A stretch of DNA of 64,000 nt, from contig NZ_CP015992.1 in the NCBI RefSeq assembly GCF_001708505.1, positions 1-64,000 on the forward strand. Direction: 5' to 3'. The DNA is from Pseudomonas sp. TCU-HL1 (GTDB lineage: Bacteria > Pseudomonadota > Gammaproteobacteria > Pseudomonadales > Pseudomonadaceae). A model generated the notes under the pieces. The model was not told the DNA's origin and ran no database searches. It was given only the letters and a program-made list of their open reading frames with translations. A program made the translations under genes and the position numbers. Below are positions 25,557 to 34,047 of this stretch, piece by piece. Positions within the stretch are counted from its first letter, which is position 1. Each line of letters begins with the position of its first letter.

Positions 25557-26477
25557 GTGACTGACCGTACCGAGGCCGTGAAGGCCTACCTGCTCGATCT
25601 GCAAGACCGCATCTGCACCGCCCTGGCGGCTGAGGACGGCAAGACCGGCTTCTACGAGGATGCCTGGACGCGCCCCGCCGGTGGTGGTGGCCGCACCCGG
25701 GTGATCGAGAACGGCGGACTGATCGAGAAGGGCGGTGTGAACTTCTCCCACGTGTTCGGCGCCAACCTGCCGCCGTCGGCCAGCGCCCACCGCCCAGAAC
25801 TGGCCGGGCGCGGCTTCCAGGCCCTTGGCGTGTCCCTGGTGATCCACCCGGAAAACCCCCACGTACCCACCTCCCACGCCAACGTGCGTTTCTTCTGCGC
25901 CGAGAAGGAAGGCGAGGAGCCGGTCTGGTGGTTCGGCGGCGGTTTCGACCTGACGCCCTACTACGCCAATGAGGAAGACTGCGTGTACTGGCACAAGGTG
26001 GCCCGCGACGCCTGCGCGCCCTTCGGCGCCGACGTCTACCCGCGCTACAAGGAGTGGTGCGACCGCTACTTCCACCTCAAGCATCGCAACGAGCCGCGCG
26101 GCATTGGCGGTCTGTTCTTCGACGACCTGAACCAGTGGGACTTCGACACCAGCTTCGCCTTCATGCGCGCCATCGGTGATGCCTACCTGGAGGCGTACCT
26201 GCCGATCCTGAAGAAGCGCAAGAACACCCCCTTTACCGAACAACAGCGTGAGTTCCAGGCCTTCCGCCGGGGCCGCTATGTGGAGTTCAACCTGGTGTTC
26301 GACCGCGGCACTCTGTTCGGCCTGCAGTCCGGTGGCCGTACCGAATCCATCCTCATGTCCCTGCCACCGCACGTGCGCTGGGGCTATGACTGGAAGCCGG
26401 AACCGGGCAGCGAAGAAGCGCGCCTGACCGAGTACTTTCTCAAGGACCGCGACTGGCTCGGGGAGGCAGGGCTGTGA
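25557..26477 (+). CDS. hemF: Oxygen-dependent coproporphyrinogen III oxidase
   Basis: HemF carries out the aerobic oxidative decarboxylation of coproporphyrinogen III in heme synthesis. The 306-residue protein starts at GTG 25557 (MTDRTEAVKAYLLDLQDRI) with AAGG upstream. The family segments GGGGRTRVIENG near residue 41, HPENPHVPTSHANVRFF near 100 and the C-terminal FNLVFDRGTLFGLQSGGR are intact. Its stop overlaps the aroE GTG start, so the two are coupled. Confidence 0.97.
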   Translation: MTDRTEAVKAYLLDLQDRICTALAAEDGKTGFYEDAWTRPAGGGGRTRVIENGGLIEKGGVNFSHVFGANLPPSASAHRPELAGRGFQALGVSLVIHPENPHVPTSHANVRFFCAEKEGEEPVWWFGGGFDLTPYYANEEDCVYWHKVARDACAPFGADVYPRYKEWCDRYFHLKHRNEPRGIGGLFFDDLNQWDFDTSFAFMRAIGDAYLEAYLPILKKRKNTPFTEQQREFQAFRRGRYVEFNLVFDRGTLFGLQSGGRTESILMSLPPHVRWGYDWKPEPGSEEARLTEYFLKDRDWLGEAGL

Positions 26478-27301
26478 CCGACCGCTACTGCGTCTTCGGC
26501 AACCCCATCGGCCACAGCAAGTCGCCGCTGATCCACCGTCTGTTCGCCGAGCAGACCGGCGAGCAATTGACCTACGAAGCCGTGCTGGCGCCGCTGGACG
26601 ACTTCACGGGCTGCGCCCGGCAGTTCTTCGAAACCGGCAAGGGCGGCAACGTCACTGTGCCCTTCAAGGAGCAGGCCTATCAGCTGGCCGGCAGCCTCAG
26701 CGCTCGAGCCCAGCGCGCGGGTGCGGTGAACACCCTGAAGAAGCTCGATGACGGCAGCCTGCTCGGCGACAACACCGACGGCGCCGGCCTGGTGCGCGAC
26801 CTCACCCGCAACGCCGGCCTGATTCTCGCCGGCAAACGCATCCTGTTGCTGGGCGCCGGTGGCGCTGCGCGTGGCGTGATCGAACCGCTGCTGGCTTCGA
26901 GGCCGGCAGGCCTGGTGATTGCCAACCGCACCGTGGAGAAGGCTGAGGTGCTGGCCCAACTCTTCGCCGATCTCGGCCCGGTGTCTGCCAGTGGCTTCGA
27001 CTGGCTGGAGGAGCCGGTTGACCTGATCATCAACGGTACGTCGGCGAGCCTCGCCGGTGACCTGCCGCCCATCTCGCCGAGCCTGATCCAGCCGGGTCAC
27101 ACCGTCTGCTACGACATGATGTACGGCAAGGAAATGACCGCCTTCAACCGCTGGGCCACCGAGCACGGTGCTGCTCGCACGCTCGATGGTCTGGGCATGC
27201 TGGTGGAGCAGGCCGCCGAAGCCTTCCTGCTCTGGCGCGGCGTGCTGCCGGACAGCGCGCCGGTGCTGGCCGAGCTGCGCCGCCAGCTGGCGCAAGGCTG
27301 A
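26474..27301 (+). CDS. aroE: Shikimate dehydrogenase (NADP+)
   Basis: AroE reduces 3-dehydroshikimate to shikimate in aromatic amino acid synthesis. The 275-residue protein has the shikimate-binding GNPIGHSKSPLIH near residue 9, the catalytic lysine in NVTVPFKEQA near 65, NTDGAGLVRDL near 100 and the NADP-binding LGAGGAARGV near 127. The start is GTG, overlapping the hemF stop by 4 bp. It is followed by a long hairpin repeat. Confidence 0.97.
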   Translation: MTDRYCVFGNPIGHSKSPLIHRLFAEQTGEQLTYEAVLAPLDDFTGCARQFFETGKGGNVTVPFKEQAYQLAGSLSARAQRAGAVNTLKKLDDGSLLGDNTDGAGLVRDLTRNAGLILAGKRILLLGAGGAARGVIEPLLASRPAGLVIANRTVEKAEVLAQLFADLGPVSASGFDWLEEPVDLIINGTSASLAGDLPPISPSLIQPGHTVCYDMMYGKEMTAFNRWATEHGAARTLDGLGMLVEQAAEAFLLWRGVLPDSAPVLAELRRQLAQG

Positions 27302-27330
27302 CTGCAGGAGCGAAGGTTGGGCTGAGCCTT

Positions 27331-27410
27331 TGTAGGATGGGTGGAGCCTGCGATACCCATCAGGTTCTGCGCAGCAGCATGGGTATCGCTCCGCTCCACC
27401 CATCCTACAG
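27331..27410. repeat. Long intergenic hairpin repeat (GTAGGATGGGT type, copy 1)
   Basis: Outer arms TGTAGGATGGGTGGAGC (27331-27347) and its exact inverse (27393-27409) enclose a second paired stretch CGATACCCAT / ATGGGTATCG. The 80-bp unit fills most of the 148-bp gap between the convergent aroE and SulP genes. A sister copy is at 33084-33163. It may act as a bidirectional transcription end. Confidence 0.85.
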
Positions 27411-27449
27411 GGCTGAACTTTCCCCTCCCACAGTAAACCCACGAGCCTG

Positions 27450-29009
27450 CTAGCCCTCGATCACCAGACCGCTGCTTTCGGTTTCCAGCTTTCGCAGCTC
27501 CCGCTCCACCTGCGGGCGGGCGCGGCGCAGCACCAGGCTGCGCCCTTCCCCGCCCAGGCGCCGCGCTTCCTCGTGAAGCATGCTCACCCCGGCGTAATCG
27601 ATGAAGTTCACATGATGCGCATCCAGCACCAGGCGCCCGGCGCGGCTGCGCTGGATCAGCCGCTGCAGGTACGGGCAGGCGCCGAAGAAGATCGAACCCT
27701 CGATGCGCAGTACCTCGGCATCCCCCTCCTGCGCCTGCAGCACCCGTGGCTGCGAGGTGCGCTTGAGGTAGAAGAACAGCGACGCCAGCACGCCGGCGTA
27801 GATGGCGGTCTGCAGCTCCAGCAACAGGGTCGCGGCGCAAGTCAGCGCCATCACGGCGAATTCCGCGCGGCTGACGCGCCAGAGCTGGCGAATTCTACGA
27901 GCGTCGACCAGGCCCCAACAGATCAGCAGGATGCTCGCCGCCATCGCCGGCAACGGGATATGCGCGATCAACCGAGCGCCCAGCAGGGCGAACAGCGCCA
28001 CCCAAAGCGCCGAGAACACTCCCGCTAGCGGCGAACGGGCGCCTGCCTGCAGGTTCAGCCCCGAGCGGGTGAAGGAACCGGCGGACAGGTAACCCGAGAA
28101 CCAGGCGCCGATCAGGTTGGAGAGGCCCTGCCCGCGCGTCTCCTGGTTAGCGTCCAGCACCTGACCGGACTGACTGGCCAGGACGCGGGCGATGGACAGA
28201 CTGGTGGCCAGCCCGAGCAGGCCGCAGGCGACCGCTGAGGGCAGCAGGCGCAGCATGTCCTCGGCGTCGAAGCGGATCGCGGCCAGCGGCGGCAGGCTAC
28301 CGCTGAAGGGGTGCACCAGTTCTACGCTGGCGAAAGTAGCCGGCAGCCCCAGCACCAGCAGGCTGCCGCCGATGATGCCGATTAGCAGCGCCGGCAGGCG
28401 CGGCCACAGGCTGCGTACCAGGGCTGACAAGCCCAGTGTGAAGGTCGCTACCAGCAATGACGGCCAGTGCACCTCGCGCACATGCCCGGCCAGTTCGAGG
28501 GCGCTCTGCCAGGCTGTCGCGCGTCCTTCCAGACCGGTCAGCCCCAGCAGGTTGGGCACCTGGCCGAGGGCGATCACCAGGGCTGCGCCGAGGGTAAAAC
28601 CGAGTATCACCGACTGGGACACGAAGTTCGCCAGGGAGCCGAAGCGCAGCGCCCCGACCAGCCATTGGAATGCCCCTGCGAGGAAGGTCAGCAGCAGCAC
28701 CAGGCCGATGTAGTCCTGGCTGCCCGGCAAGGCCAGCGGGCTGACGCTGGCGAAGAGCACCACCGAAATGGCGGCGGTCGGTCCGCAGATCAGATGCCGG
28801 GAAGAACCCCACAGACAGGCGATGATCACCGGCACCACCGCTGCATAGAGCCCGTACTCCGCCGGCAGCCCGGCGATCAGCGCATAGGCGATGGACTGCG
28901 GCAGGGCCAGGATGGCGCCGGTCAGACCCACCAGCGCGTCGCGGCCCAGGCCGCGTGGGCGGACGGCTGGGAGCCAGGCGAGGAAGGGGAACACATCAGG
29001 CAGTTTCAT
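27450..29009 (-). CDS. SulP-family anion transporter with STAS domain
   Basis: This is a secondary transporter of the SulP (SLC26-like) family, often for sulfate or bicarbonate. The 519-residue protein has about 10-14 hydrophobic segments (about 20-390), starts with the typical RPRGLGRDALVGLTGAILAL / PQSIAYALIAGLP region, and ends in a STAS domain (about 425-505) with NFIDYAGVSMLHEEARRLGG. It lies downstream of the choline-type binding protein and choline sulfatase on the same strand, so handling the sulfate released from choline sulfate is a reasonable guess, not shown. A long hairpin repeat separates it from the upstream gene. Confidence 0.9.
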   Translation of the reverse strand: MKLPDVFPFLAWLPAVRPRGLGRDALVGLTGAILALPQSIAYALIAGLPAEYGLYAAVVPVIIACLWGSSRHLICGPTAAISVVLFASVSPLALPGSQDYIGLVLLLTFLAGAFQWLVGALRFGSLANFVSQSVILGFTLGAALVIALGQVPNLLGLTGLEGRATAWQSALELAGHVREVHWPSLLVATFTLGLSALVRSLWPRLPALLIGIIGGSLLVLGLPATFASVELVHPFSGSLPPLAAIRFDAEDMLRLLPSAVACGLLGLATSLSIARVLASQSGQVLDANQETRGQGLSNLIGAWFSGYLSAGSFTRSGLNLQAGARSPLAGVFSALWVALFALLGARLIAHIPLPAMAASILLICWGLVDARRIRQLWRVSRAEFAVMALTCAATLLLELQTAIYAGVLASLFFYLKRTSQPRVLQAQEGDAEVLRIEGSIFFGACPYLQRLIQRSRAGRLVLDAHHVNFIDYAGVSMLHEEARRLGGEGRSLVLRRARPQVERELRKLETESSGLVIEG

Positions 29010-29026
29010 CTCGGTGGCGAGGCTCT

Positions 29027-29124
29027 TGTAGGGGCGAATTCATTCGCCAAGGGCAGCGCAGCTGCCCCGGTCGGTCTCGAATGGCAGACCTACGGCCTGC
29101 TTGGCGAATGAATTCGCCCCTACA
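29027..29124. repeat. Long hairpin repeat (GCGAATTCATTCGC type, copy 1)
   Basis: The 22-bp outer arms beginning TGTAGGGGCGAATTC (29027-29048 and 29103-29124) are perfect inverted copies. An inner GC-rich hairpin GGGCAGCGCAGCTGCCC follows. The element lies between the SulP gene and the choline-type binding protein gene. Related copies are at 33051 and 40511. Confidence 0.88.
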
Positions 29125-29147
29125 GGCCAGATCAACCCTCCCCCGGT

Positions 29148-30074
29148 TCAGAGCTTCGCCTTCACCGCTGCCAGGCCATCGCTGCCGTCGCGGGTGGTGA
29201 CCCCCTGGAGCCAGCCGTCGATCACCGCCGGGTTGGCCTTGAGCCAGGTCTTGATGGCGGCGTCGTTGTTGGCGTTGCTGTTGAGCACCTGGTCCATGAT
29301 GGCGTTCTCCATCTCCTGGGTGAACTGCAGGTTGGCCAGTAGCTTGCCCACGTTCGGACACTGCGCGGCGTAGCCCTTGCGCGCCAGGGTGTTCACGCTG
29401 CCGCTTTCACCGAAGTACTTCTCGCCGCCTTTGAGATAGACCATGTCGTACTGCACGTTCATCGGGTGCGGGGTCCAGCCGAGGAAGACCACGAACTGCT
29501 CGCGCTTCACCGCACGGCCTACCTGTACCAGCATCGCCTGCTCGCTGGACTCCACCAGCTTCCAGTCGCCCAGGCCGAACTCGTCGGACTTGATCATCTG
29601 CTGGATGGAGACGTTGGCCGGCGAGCCTGCGGCGATGCCGTAGAGCTTGTGCTCGAACTTGTCGGCGAACTTGTCCAGGTCGGCGAAGGTTTTCACCCCC
29701 GCGTCGTAGGCATAGCGCGGCACCGCCAGGGTGTATTCGGTGCCGCTGAGGTTCTGCGCCACCTTGTCGACGCTGCCGGCCGCGACGAACTTGTCGTAGT
29801 TGCTCTGCTGGGCCGGCATCCAGTTGCCGAGGAATGCATCGATCTGCCCCTTGTGCAGGCCGGCGAAGATGATGGGCACCGCCAGGGTCGGGGTTTCGGT
29901 CCGGTAGCCCAGCCCGTCCAGGAGGAAGCGGGCCACCCCATTGGTCACGGCGATATCGCTCCAGCCCGGATCGCCCAGCTTCACGGTGGCGCAACTGGCG
30001 TCCTCAGCCTGGGCGTTGAACGCCAAGCCGGTCAGCAGCACGCTACCGGCAAGCACTGCATTGATCGTCTTCAT
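29148..30074 (-). CDS. Choline/betaine-type ABC transporter substrate-binding protein
   Basis: The 308-residue protein has a signal peptide (MKTINAVLAGSVLLTGLAFNAQA) and the OpuAC/ChoX periplasmic binding fold: VKLGDPGWSDIAVTNGVARF near residue 31, GLHKGQIDAFLGNWMPAQ near 72 and VFLGWTPHPMNVQYDM near 193, whose aromatic residues are typical of quaternary-ammonium binding. It lies 24 bp after betC, so choline sulfate, choline or betaine is the likely ligand. No permease or ATPase gene is adjacent, so it must share a transporter encoded elsewhere. Confidence 0.9.
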   Translation of the reverse strand: MKTINAVLAGSVLLTGLAFNAQAEDASCATVKLGDPGWSDIAVTNGVARFLLDGLGYRTETPTLAVPIIFAGLHKGQIDAFLGNWMPAQQSNYDKFVAAGSVDKVAQNLSGTEYTLAVPRYAYDAGVKTFADLDKFADKFEHKLYGIAAGSPANVSIQQMIKSDEFGLGDWKLVESSEQAMLVQVGRAVKREQFVVFLGWTPHPMNVQYDMVYLKGGEKYFGESGSVNTLARKGYAAQCPNVGKLLANLQFTQEMENAIMDQVLNSNANNDAAIKTWLKANPAVIDGWLQGVTTRDGSDGLAAVKAKL

Positions 30075-30098
30075 GCCTTGGTTCCTCGCAAGAGTGGG

Positions 30099-31604
30099 TC
30101 AGGGTTTGGGGAAGCGCGCGCGGCGTTCCAGGTCGTCCAGGTCAATGTGATTGCGCATGTACTGCTGGCTGGCGTCGACGAAGGGCTGGTGATCCCAACT
30201 TTTCAGCTTGCCATGGGTGAGGGCGGCTGCAACGAAGCGGCGGCGGCGCTGGCTGGCCAGGGCGGCTTCGGTGATCGCCGGGATATCCCAGCGAGCGCGG
30301 GCTTCGTCGATCAAGGCCGCAAGCAGGGTCTGGTGGTCCTTTGAAGTGGCAAGGTTTTCCAGTTCCTGCGGGTCGTTGGCCAGATCGAAGAGCAGGATGG
30401 GGTCTTGCTCCGAGTAGATGAACTTGTACGGACCACGGCGGATCATCATCAGCGGGCAGGTGGTGCCTTCGGCCATGTATTCGCCCAGCACCTCATCGTG
30501 CCCGCCCTGGCCCTGGAGGTGCGACACCAGCGAGCGGCCATCCAGCGGCAGGCTGTTGTCCAGTTCACCGCCGGCCAGCTCCACCAGGGTGGGCAGCAGG
30601 TCGACGGTTGAGACCGACTGGCTCACCCGGCGCGGCTGGAAGCGGCCAGGGGCGTGGACCAGCAGCGGCACGCGGGCGGCCATCTCGAACCAGTGCATCT
30701 TGTACCAGAGGCCGCGCTCTCCCAGCATGTCGCCGTGGTCGCCTGAGAATATGACGATTGTGTCGTCGGCCAGGCCGCAGTCGGCGAGTGTCTTCAGCAG
30801 CACGCCGATCTGGTCGTCGACATAGCTGCAGGCGCCGAAGTAGGCGCGGCGTGCGTCGCGGATCTTCGCCTCCGGCAGCGGCTTGCCCCAGAGGTCGATG
30901 ACCTTGAGCAGGCGCTGGCTGTGGGGGTCCTGTTCGGCAACTTCGAAGTGAACGCGTGGCAGCGGGATCTCAGTGTCCTCGTAGCGATCCCAGTACTCCG
31001 CAGGAATGGTGTAGGGATCGTGTGGGTGGGTCAGCGACACCGTCAGGCAGAAGGGCTGCTGGGCGTGTTCGCGCACATGGTCGTAGAGGTACTGGCGCGC
31101 CTTGAACACCACTTCCTCGTCGAAATCCAGCTGGTTGGTGCGCACGCAGGGACCGGCCTGCAGCACCGAGGACATGTTGTGGTACCAGCTTGGGCGAGCG
31201 TCCGGCTCGTCCCAGTTCACCGCCCAGCCATAGTCCGCCGGGTAGATGTCGCTGGTCAGGCGCTCCTCGTAACCATGCAGCTGGTCCGGGCCACAGAAGT
31301 GCATCTTGCCCGATAGCGCCGTGCGGTAGCCCAGGCGCCGCAGGTAATGCGCGTAGGTGGGCACGTCTGCGGGGAAGTCGGCGGCGTTGTCGTAGGCGCC
31401 GATCTTCGACGGCAGCTGGCCGCTCACCAGGGTGAAGCGCGAGGGCGCGCAGAGTGGGCTGTTGCAGTAGGCCGAATCGAACACCACGCCTTCGCTGGCG
31501 AGACGCGACAGGTTCGGTAACTTGATCGGCGAAGACGCGTAGAAGGGCAATATTGGCGCGGCCATCTGGTCGGCCATGATGAAGAGGATGTTGGGGCGTT
31601 TCAT
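30099..31604 (-). CDS. betC: Choline sulfatase
   Basis: BetC hydrolyses choline-O-sulfate to choline and sulfate. The 501-residue protein begins MKRPNILFIMADQMAAPILP, with metal-binding acidic residues, and carries the sulfatase signature CAPSRFTLVSGQ near residue 54, whose cysteine is expected to become formylglycine. FSGDHGDMLGE near 287 supplies further metal ligands. The ATG at 31604 is preferred over one five codons upstream because GGATAAG lies before it, the same leader seen before the divergent LysR gene. It heads betC - binding protein - SulP. Confidence 0.93.
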   Translation of the reverse strand: MKRPNILFIMADQMAAPILPFYASSPIKLPNLSRLASEGVVFDSAYCNSPLCAPSRFTLVSGQLPSKIGAYDNAADFPADVPTYAHYLRRLGYRTALSGKMHFCGPDQLHGYEERLTSDIYPADYGWAVNWDEPDARPSWYHNMSSVLQAGPCVRTNQLDFDEEVVFKARQYLYDHVREHAQQPFCLTVSLTHPHDPYTIPAEYWDRYEDTEIPLPRVHFEVAEQDPHSQRLLKVIDLWGKPLPEAKIRDARRAYFGACSYVDDQIGVLLKTLADCGLADDTIVIFSGDHGDMLGERGLWYKMHWFEMAARVPLLVHAPGRFQPRRVSQSVSTVDLLPTLVELAGGELDNSLPLDGRSLVSHLQGQGGHDEVLGEYMAEGTTCPLMMIRRGPYKFIYSEQDPILLFDLANDPQELENLATSKDHQTLLAALIDEARARWDIPAITEAALASQRRRRFVAAALTHGKLKSWDHQPFVDASQQYMRNHIDLDDLERRARFPKP

Positions 31605-31715
31605 CGTTCGCTTATCCATATCGTCGAATTATGCGAAAGTGCTGGCAACGATCATTGCGTCAGCAGATGTCCCGGTAAACCGCACGGCGGAACATGACTC
31701 GGATAAGCATTCGTT
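31605..31715. promoter_or_regulatory. Divergent betC / LysR control region
   Basis: This 111-bp gap holds the promoters of both genes. GGATAAGC occurs in inverted orientation at each edge (31610-31617 and 31701-31708), 5-7 bp before each start codon. It probably serves as the ribosome-binding region of both genes. The LysR product is expected to bind between them; no operator could be fixed by eye. Confidence 0.5.
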
Positions 31716-32669
31716 ATGGCAGAACTACAGACTGAGCTGTCCCTGGACCTGCTGCGGGTATTCGAGTCCGCCGCTCGCCACTTGAGCTTCACCGCCGCCG
31801 CGGTGGAACTGGGCACGACCCAGCCCGCCGTGAGCCAGCAGATCCAGCGCCTGGAAAAGCAATTGGCGACGCGCCTGTTCGACCGCGTCTATCGGGGTAT
31901 CGAACTGACCGACAGTGGCCGCCTGTTGTTTCTCCATGTGCAGGAAGGCCTGCAGGCGATCGGCGCGGGCCTCGAGGCTATCGGCTCGCGGTCGCAGCAC
32001 GAGGTGCTGCAGGTGGCTACTGACTTCGCCTTCGCCGCCTATTGGCTGATGCCGCGCCTGCACCGCTTCCATGAAGCGAACCCGGAGATCGATGTCAGCA
32101 TCGTCACCAGCGACCGCACCATGAACATGCTGCGCTCGGAGGTGGATATCGCGATTGCCTTCGGCGATGGCCGCTTCAAGCACGGCGAGGCCCTGCTGCT
32201 GTTTCGCGAGGAAGTCTTCCCCATCTGCAGTCCGCGATTGCTGGCTGGCCGTGAATGGCCGTTACCGGTCACCGCCCTGGCGGACCTGCCGCTGCTGCAC
32301 CTAAAGCCTGAAGTGCGTACCCGCTGGTTCGACTGGAGCGCACTGTTCCGCGAACTGGGGATCGTCCAGCCGCCGACATCGGGGATGCTGCGCTTCGACA
32401 ATTACACCCTGCTGATACAGGCGGCCATCGCCGGGCAGGGCGTGGCCATCGGCTGGCGCTACCTGGTGGACGACCTGATCGAGCAGGGCTTGCTGGCACC
32501 GCTGCTGGACACTCGCGTCAGTTCGGACTTCGGTTATTACCTGGTACAGCCGGAACGCAAACGCCGCGCGCGGCTGATGAAGTGTTTCGTCGACTGGCTG
32601 CAACAAGAGTTGGGTGACGAATCTCGCCAGGCCCAGCTCATCAAGCATCGGGAAGGAATCGCCATATGA
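31716..32669 (+). CDS. LysR-type regulator of choline sulfate utilisation
   Basis: The 317-residue protein has an N-terminal winged helix (LDLLRVFESAARHLSFTAAA then LGTTQPAVSQQIQRLEKQLA) and a LysR substrate-binding domain from about residue 95. It is transcribed divergently from betC, the usual arrangement for a LysR regulator and its target, and corresponds to PA0032 by position. The inducer is probably choline sulfate or choline (inference). Its stop overlaps the next gene by 4 bp. Confidence 0.9.
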   Translation: MAELQTELSLDLLRVFESAARHLSFTAAAVELGTTQPAVSQQIQRLEKQLATRLFDRVYRGIELTDSGRLLFLHVQEGLQAIGAGLEAIGSRSQHEVLQVATDFAFAAYWLMPRLHRFHEANPEIDVSIVTSDRTMNMLRSEVDIAIAFGDGRFKHGEALLLFREEVFPICSPRLLAGREWPLPVTALADLPLLHLKPEVRTRWFDWSALFRELGIVQPPTSGMLRFDNYTLLIQAAIAGQGVAIGWRYLVDDLIEQGLLAPLLDTRVSSDFGYYLVQPERKRRARLMKCFVDWLQQELGDESRQAQLIKHREGIAI

Positions 32670-33034
32670 CCCAGACGCCCACCCCCCGGATCAAGGGCTT
32701 CCATGCCCACGTCTACTTCGACGCCGACAGCATCGACCAGGCCCGAGCGCTCTGCGAGGAGGCGGCACGCTGCTTTCCGCTGAAGATGGGTCGCGTCCAT
32801 GAAAGGCCCGTTGGCCCACACCCGGACTGGAGCTGCCAACTGGCCTTCAAGCCCGAACTGTTCGGAGAACTCATCCCCTGGCTGGCGCTGCACCGCGACG
32901 GCCTCACCGTGCTGATTCACCCCATCACCGGCAGTGACCTGCGCGACCACCGCGATTACCCCATGTGGATGGGTACGATGCGACCGCTGGATTTGAGCGA
33001 TCTGGAAGACGGCGAGATCGAATACGAGTTCTGA
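32666..33034 (+). CDS. DOPA 4,5-dioxygenase family protein
   Basis: The 122-residue protein has the family signature GFHAHVYFDADS near residue 10, and HERPVGPHPDWSCQLAF and LTVLIHPITGSDLRDH further on, with several conserved histidines that could bind iron. It overlaps the LysR gene by ATGA, so the two are coupled. Its role beside choline sulfate genes is unknown; the family is named for an extradiol dioxygenase, but most bacterial members are untested. Confidence 0.88.
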   Translation: MTQTPTPRIKGFHAHVYFDADSIDQARALCEEAARCFPLKMGRVHERPVGPHPDWSCQLAFKPELFGELIPWLALHRDGLTVLIHPITGSDLRDHRDYPMWMGTMRPLDLSDLEDGEIEYEF

Positions 33035-33050
33035 AGCGTCGATAAATCGA

Positions 33051-33080
33051 CTGTGGGTTCGAATGAATTCGAACCCACAG
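33051..33080. repeat. Perfect 13-bp stem-loop (short relative of the GAATTC-type repeat)
   Basis: CTGTGGGTTCGAA, loop TGAA, then the exact inverse complement. The core GAATGAATTC echoes the longer repeats at 29027 and 40511. It lies 17 bp after the dioxygenase stop and could end that transcript, but there is no T-tract. Confidence 0.8.
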
Positions 33081-33083
33081 GAC

Positions 33084-33163
33084 GTAGGATGGGTAGAGCG
33101 GAGCGAAACCCATGCTGGAATGCCACGGAGTTCGATGGGTTTCGCAGGCTCTACCCATCCTAC
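33084..33163. repeat. Long intergenic hairpin repeat (GTAGGATGGGT type, copy 2)
   Basis: Outer arms GTAGGATGGGTAGAGC (33084-33099) and GCTCTACCCATCCTAC (33148-33163) are exact inverses. Inner segments GCGAAACCCAT and ATGGGTTTCGC also pair. It is closely similar to the unit at 27331-27410, also between convergent genes. Confidence 0.87.
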
Positions 33164-33182
33164 CGGAGGGAAATCGGTCATG

Positions 33183-33217
33183 AAAAAAGCCGCTGCACCC
33201 CTCTGGGAGCAGCGGCT
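33183..33217 (-). terminator. Rho-independent terminator after trpA
   Basis: On the minus strand a 9-bp stem AGCCGCTGC / GCAGCGGCT is followed by six T residues (complement of 33183-33188). It lies 20 bp beyond the trpA stop and ends the trpBA operon. Confidence 0.9.
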
Positions 33218-33237
33218 GTTTCATTGCCGGCTGGACG

Positions 33238-34047
33238 TCAGGCGCGAGCGCCGCGCACGCCTGCGGCGAGGGTCTTGCAGAGGCTGAGGACGCCGTCCAC
33301 GGCTTGTTCCGGGGTTTCGGCCTTGGCGATCTGGTCCACCAGGGCGGAACCCACCACCACGCCATCGGCCAGCCGGGCGATGTTGGCGGCGTGTTCAGCG
33401 GTACGGATACCGAAACCGATGGCCACCGGCAGGTCGGTGTGGCGGCGCAGGCGGGCGACCGCTTCCTGTACGTGCTCCAGGGTGGCGGAGCCTGCGCCGG
33501 TCACGCCGGCTACGGAGACGTAGTAGACGAAGCCGGAGCTGCCATCCAGCACGGTTGGCAGGCGTGCGTCGTCGGTGGTCGGGGTGGTCAGGCGGATGAA
33601 GTCGATGCCCGCGGCCTGGGCCGGGTGGCAGAGGTCTTCGTTATGTTCCGGCGGCAGGTCGACCACGATCAGGCCATCCACGCCGGCTTCCTTGGCGTCG
33701 CTGATGAAGCGGTCCACGCCGTAGTAGTGGATGGGGTTGAAGTAACCCATCAGCACCAGCGGGGTGGTCTGGTTGCCGGCGCGAAATTCGCGAACCATCT
33801 GCAGGGTTTTGGCCAGGTTCTGCCTGGCGCCCAGAGCGCGGATGTTGGCGAGCTGGATGGAGGGACCGTCGGCCATCGGGTCGGTGAAGGGCATGCCCAG
33901 TTCGATGACGTCGGCACCGGCGTCCGGCAGGCCCTTGAGGATGGCCAGGGAGGCGTCATAGCCCGGGTCGCCGGCGGTCACGAAAGTCACCAGGGCGGCG
34001 CGGTTCTGTTCTTTCAGTTCGACGAAGCGAGTTTGCAGGCGGTTCAT
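33238..34047 (-). CDS. trpA: Tryptophan synthase alpha chain
   Basis: TrpA cleaves indole-3-glycerol phosphate and channels indole to TrpB. The 269-residue TIM-barrel protein has the catalytic Glu in VIELGMPFTDPMADGP near residue 48 and the Asp in the same segment. Its ATG overlaps the trpB stop by 4 bp. The operon order trpB-trpA with divergent trpI is the known Pseudomonas arrangement. Confidence 0.98.
   Translation of the reverse strand: MNRLQTRFVELKEQNRAALVTFVTAGDPGYDASLAILKGLPDAGADVIELGMPFTDPMADGPSIQLANIRALGARQNLAKTLQMVREFRAGNQTTPLVLMGYFNPIHYYGVDRFISDAKEAGVDGLIVVDLPPEHNEDLCHPAQAAGIDFIRLTTPTTDDARLPTVLDGSSGFVYYVSVAGVTGAGSATLEHVQEAVARLRRHTDLPVAIGFGIRTAEHAANIARLADGVVVGSALVDQIAKAETPEQAVDGVLSLCKTLAAGVRGARA

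Noticed and set aside
27331..27410. The scattered hairpin repeats as a CRISPR array
   Set aside because: They are single units separated by kilobases, each an inverted repeat with its own inner structure, with no regular spacers and no cas genes.
33181..33287. A short frame MKKAAAPLWEQRLF resembling a leader peptide near trpA
   Set aside because: It coincides exactly with the trpA terminator hairpin and lies downstream of the operon, so it cannot act as an attenuation leader for trpBA.
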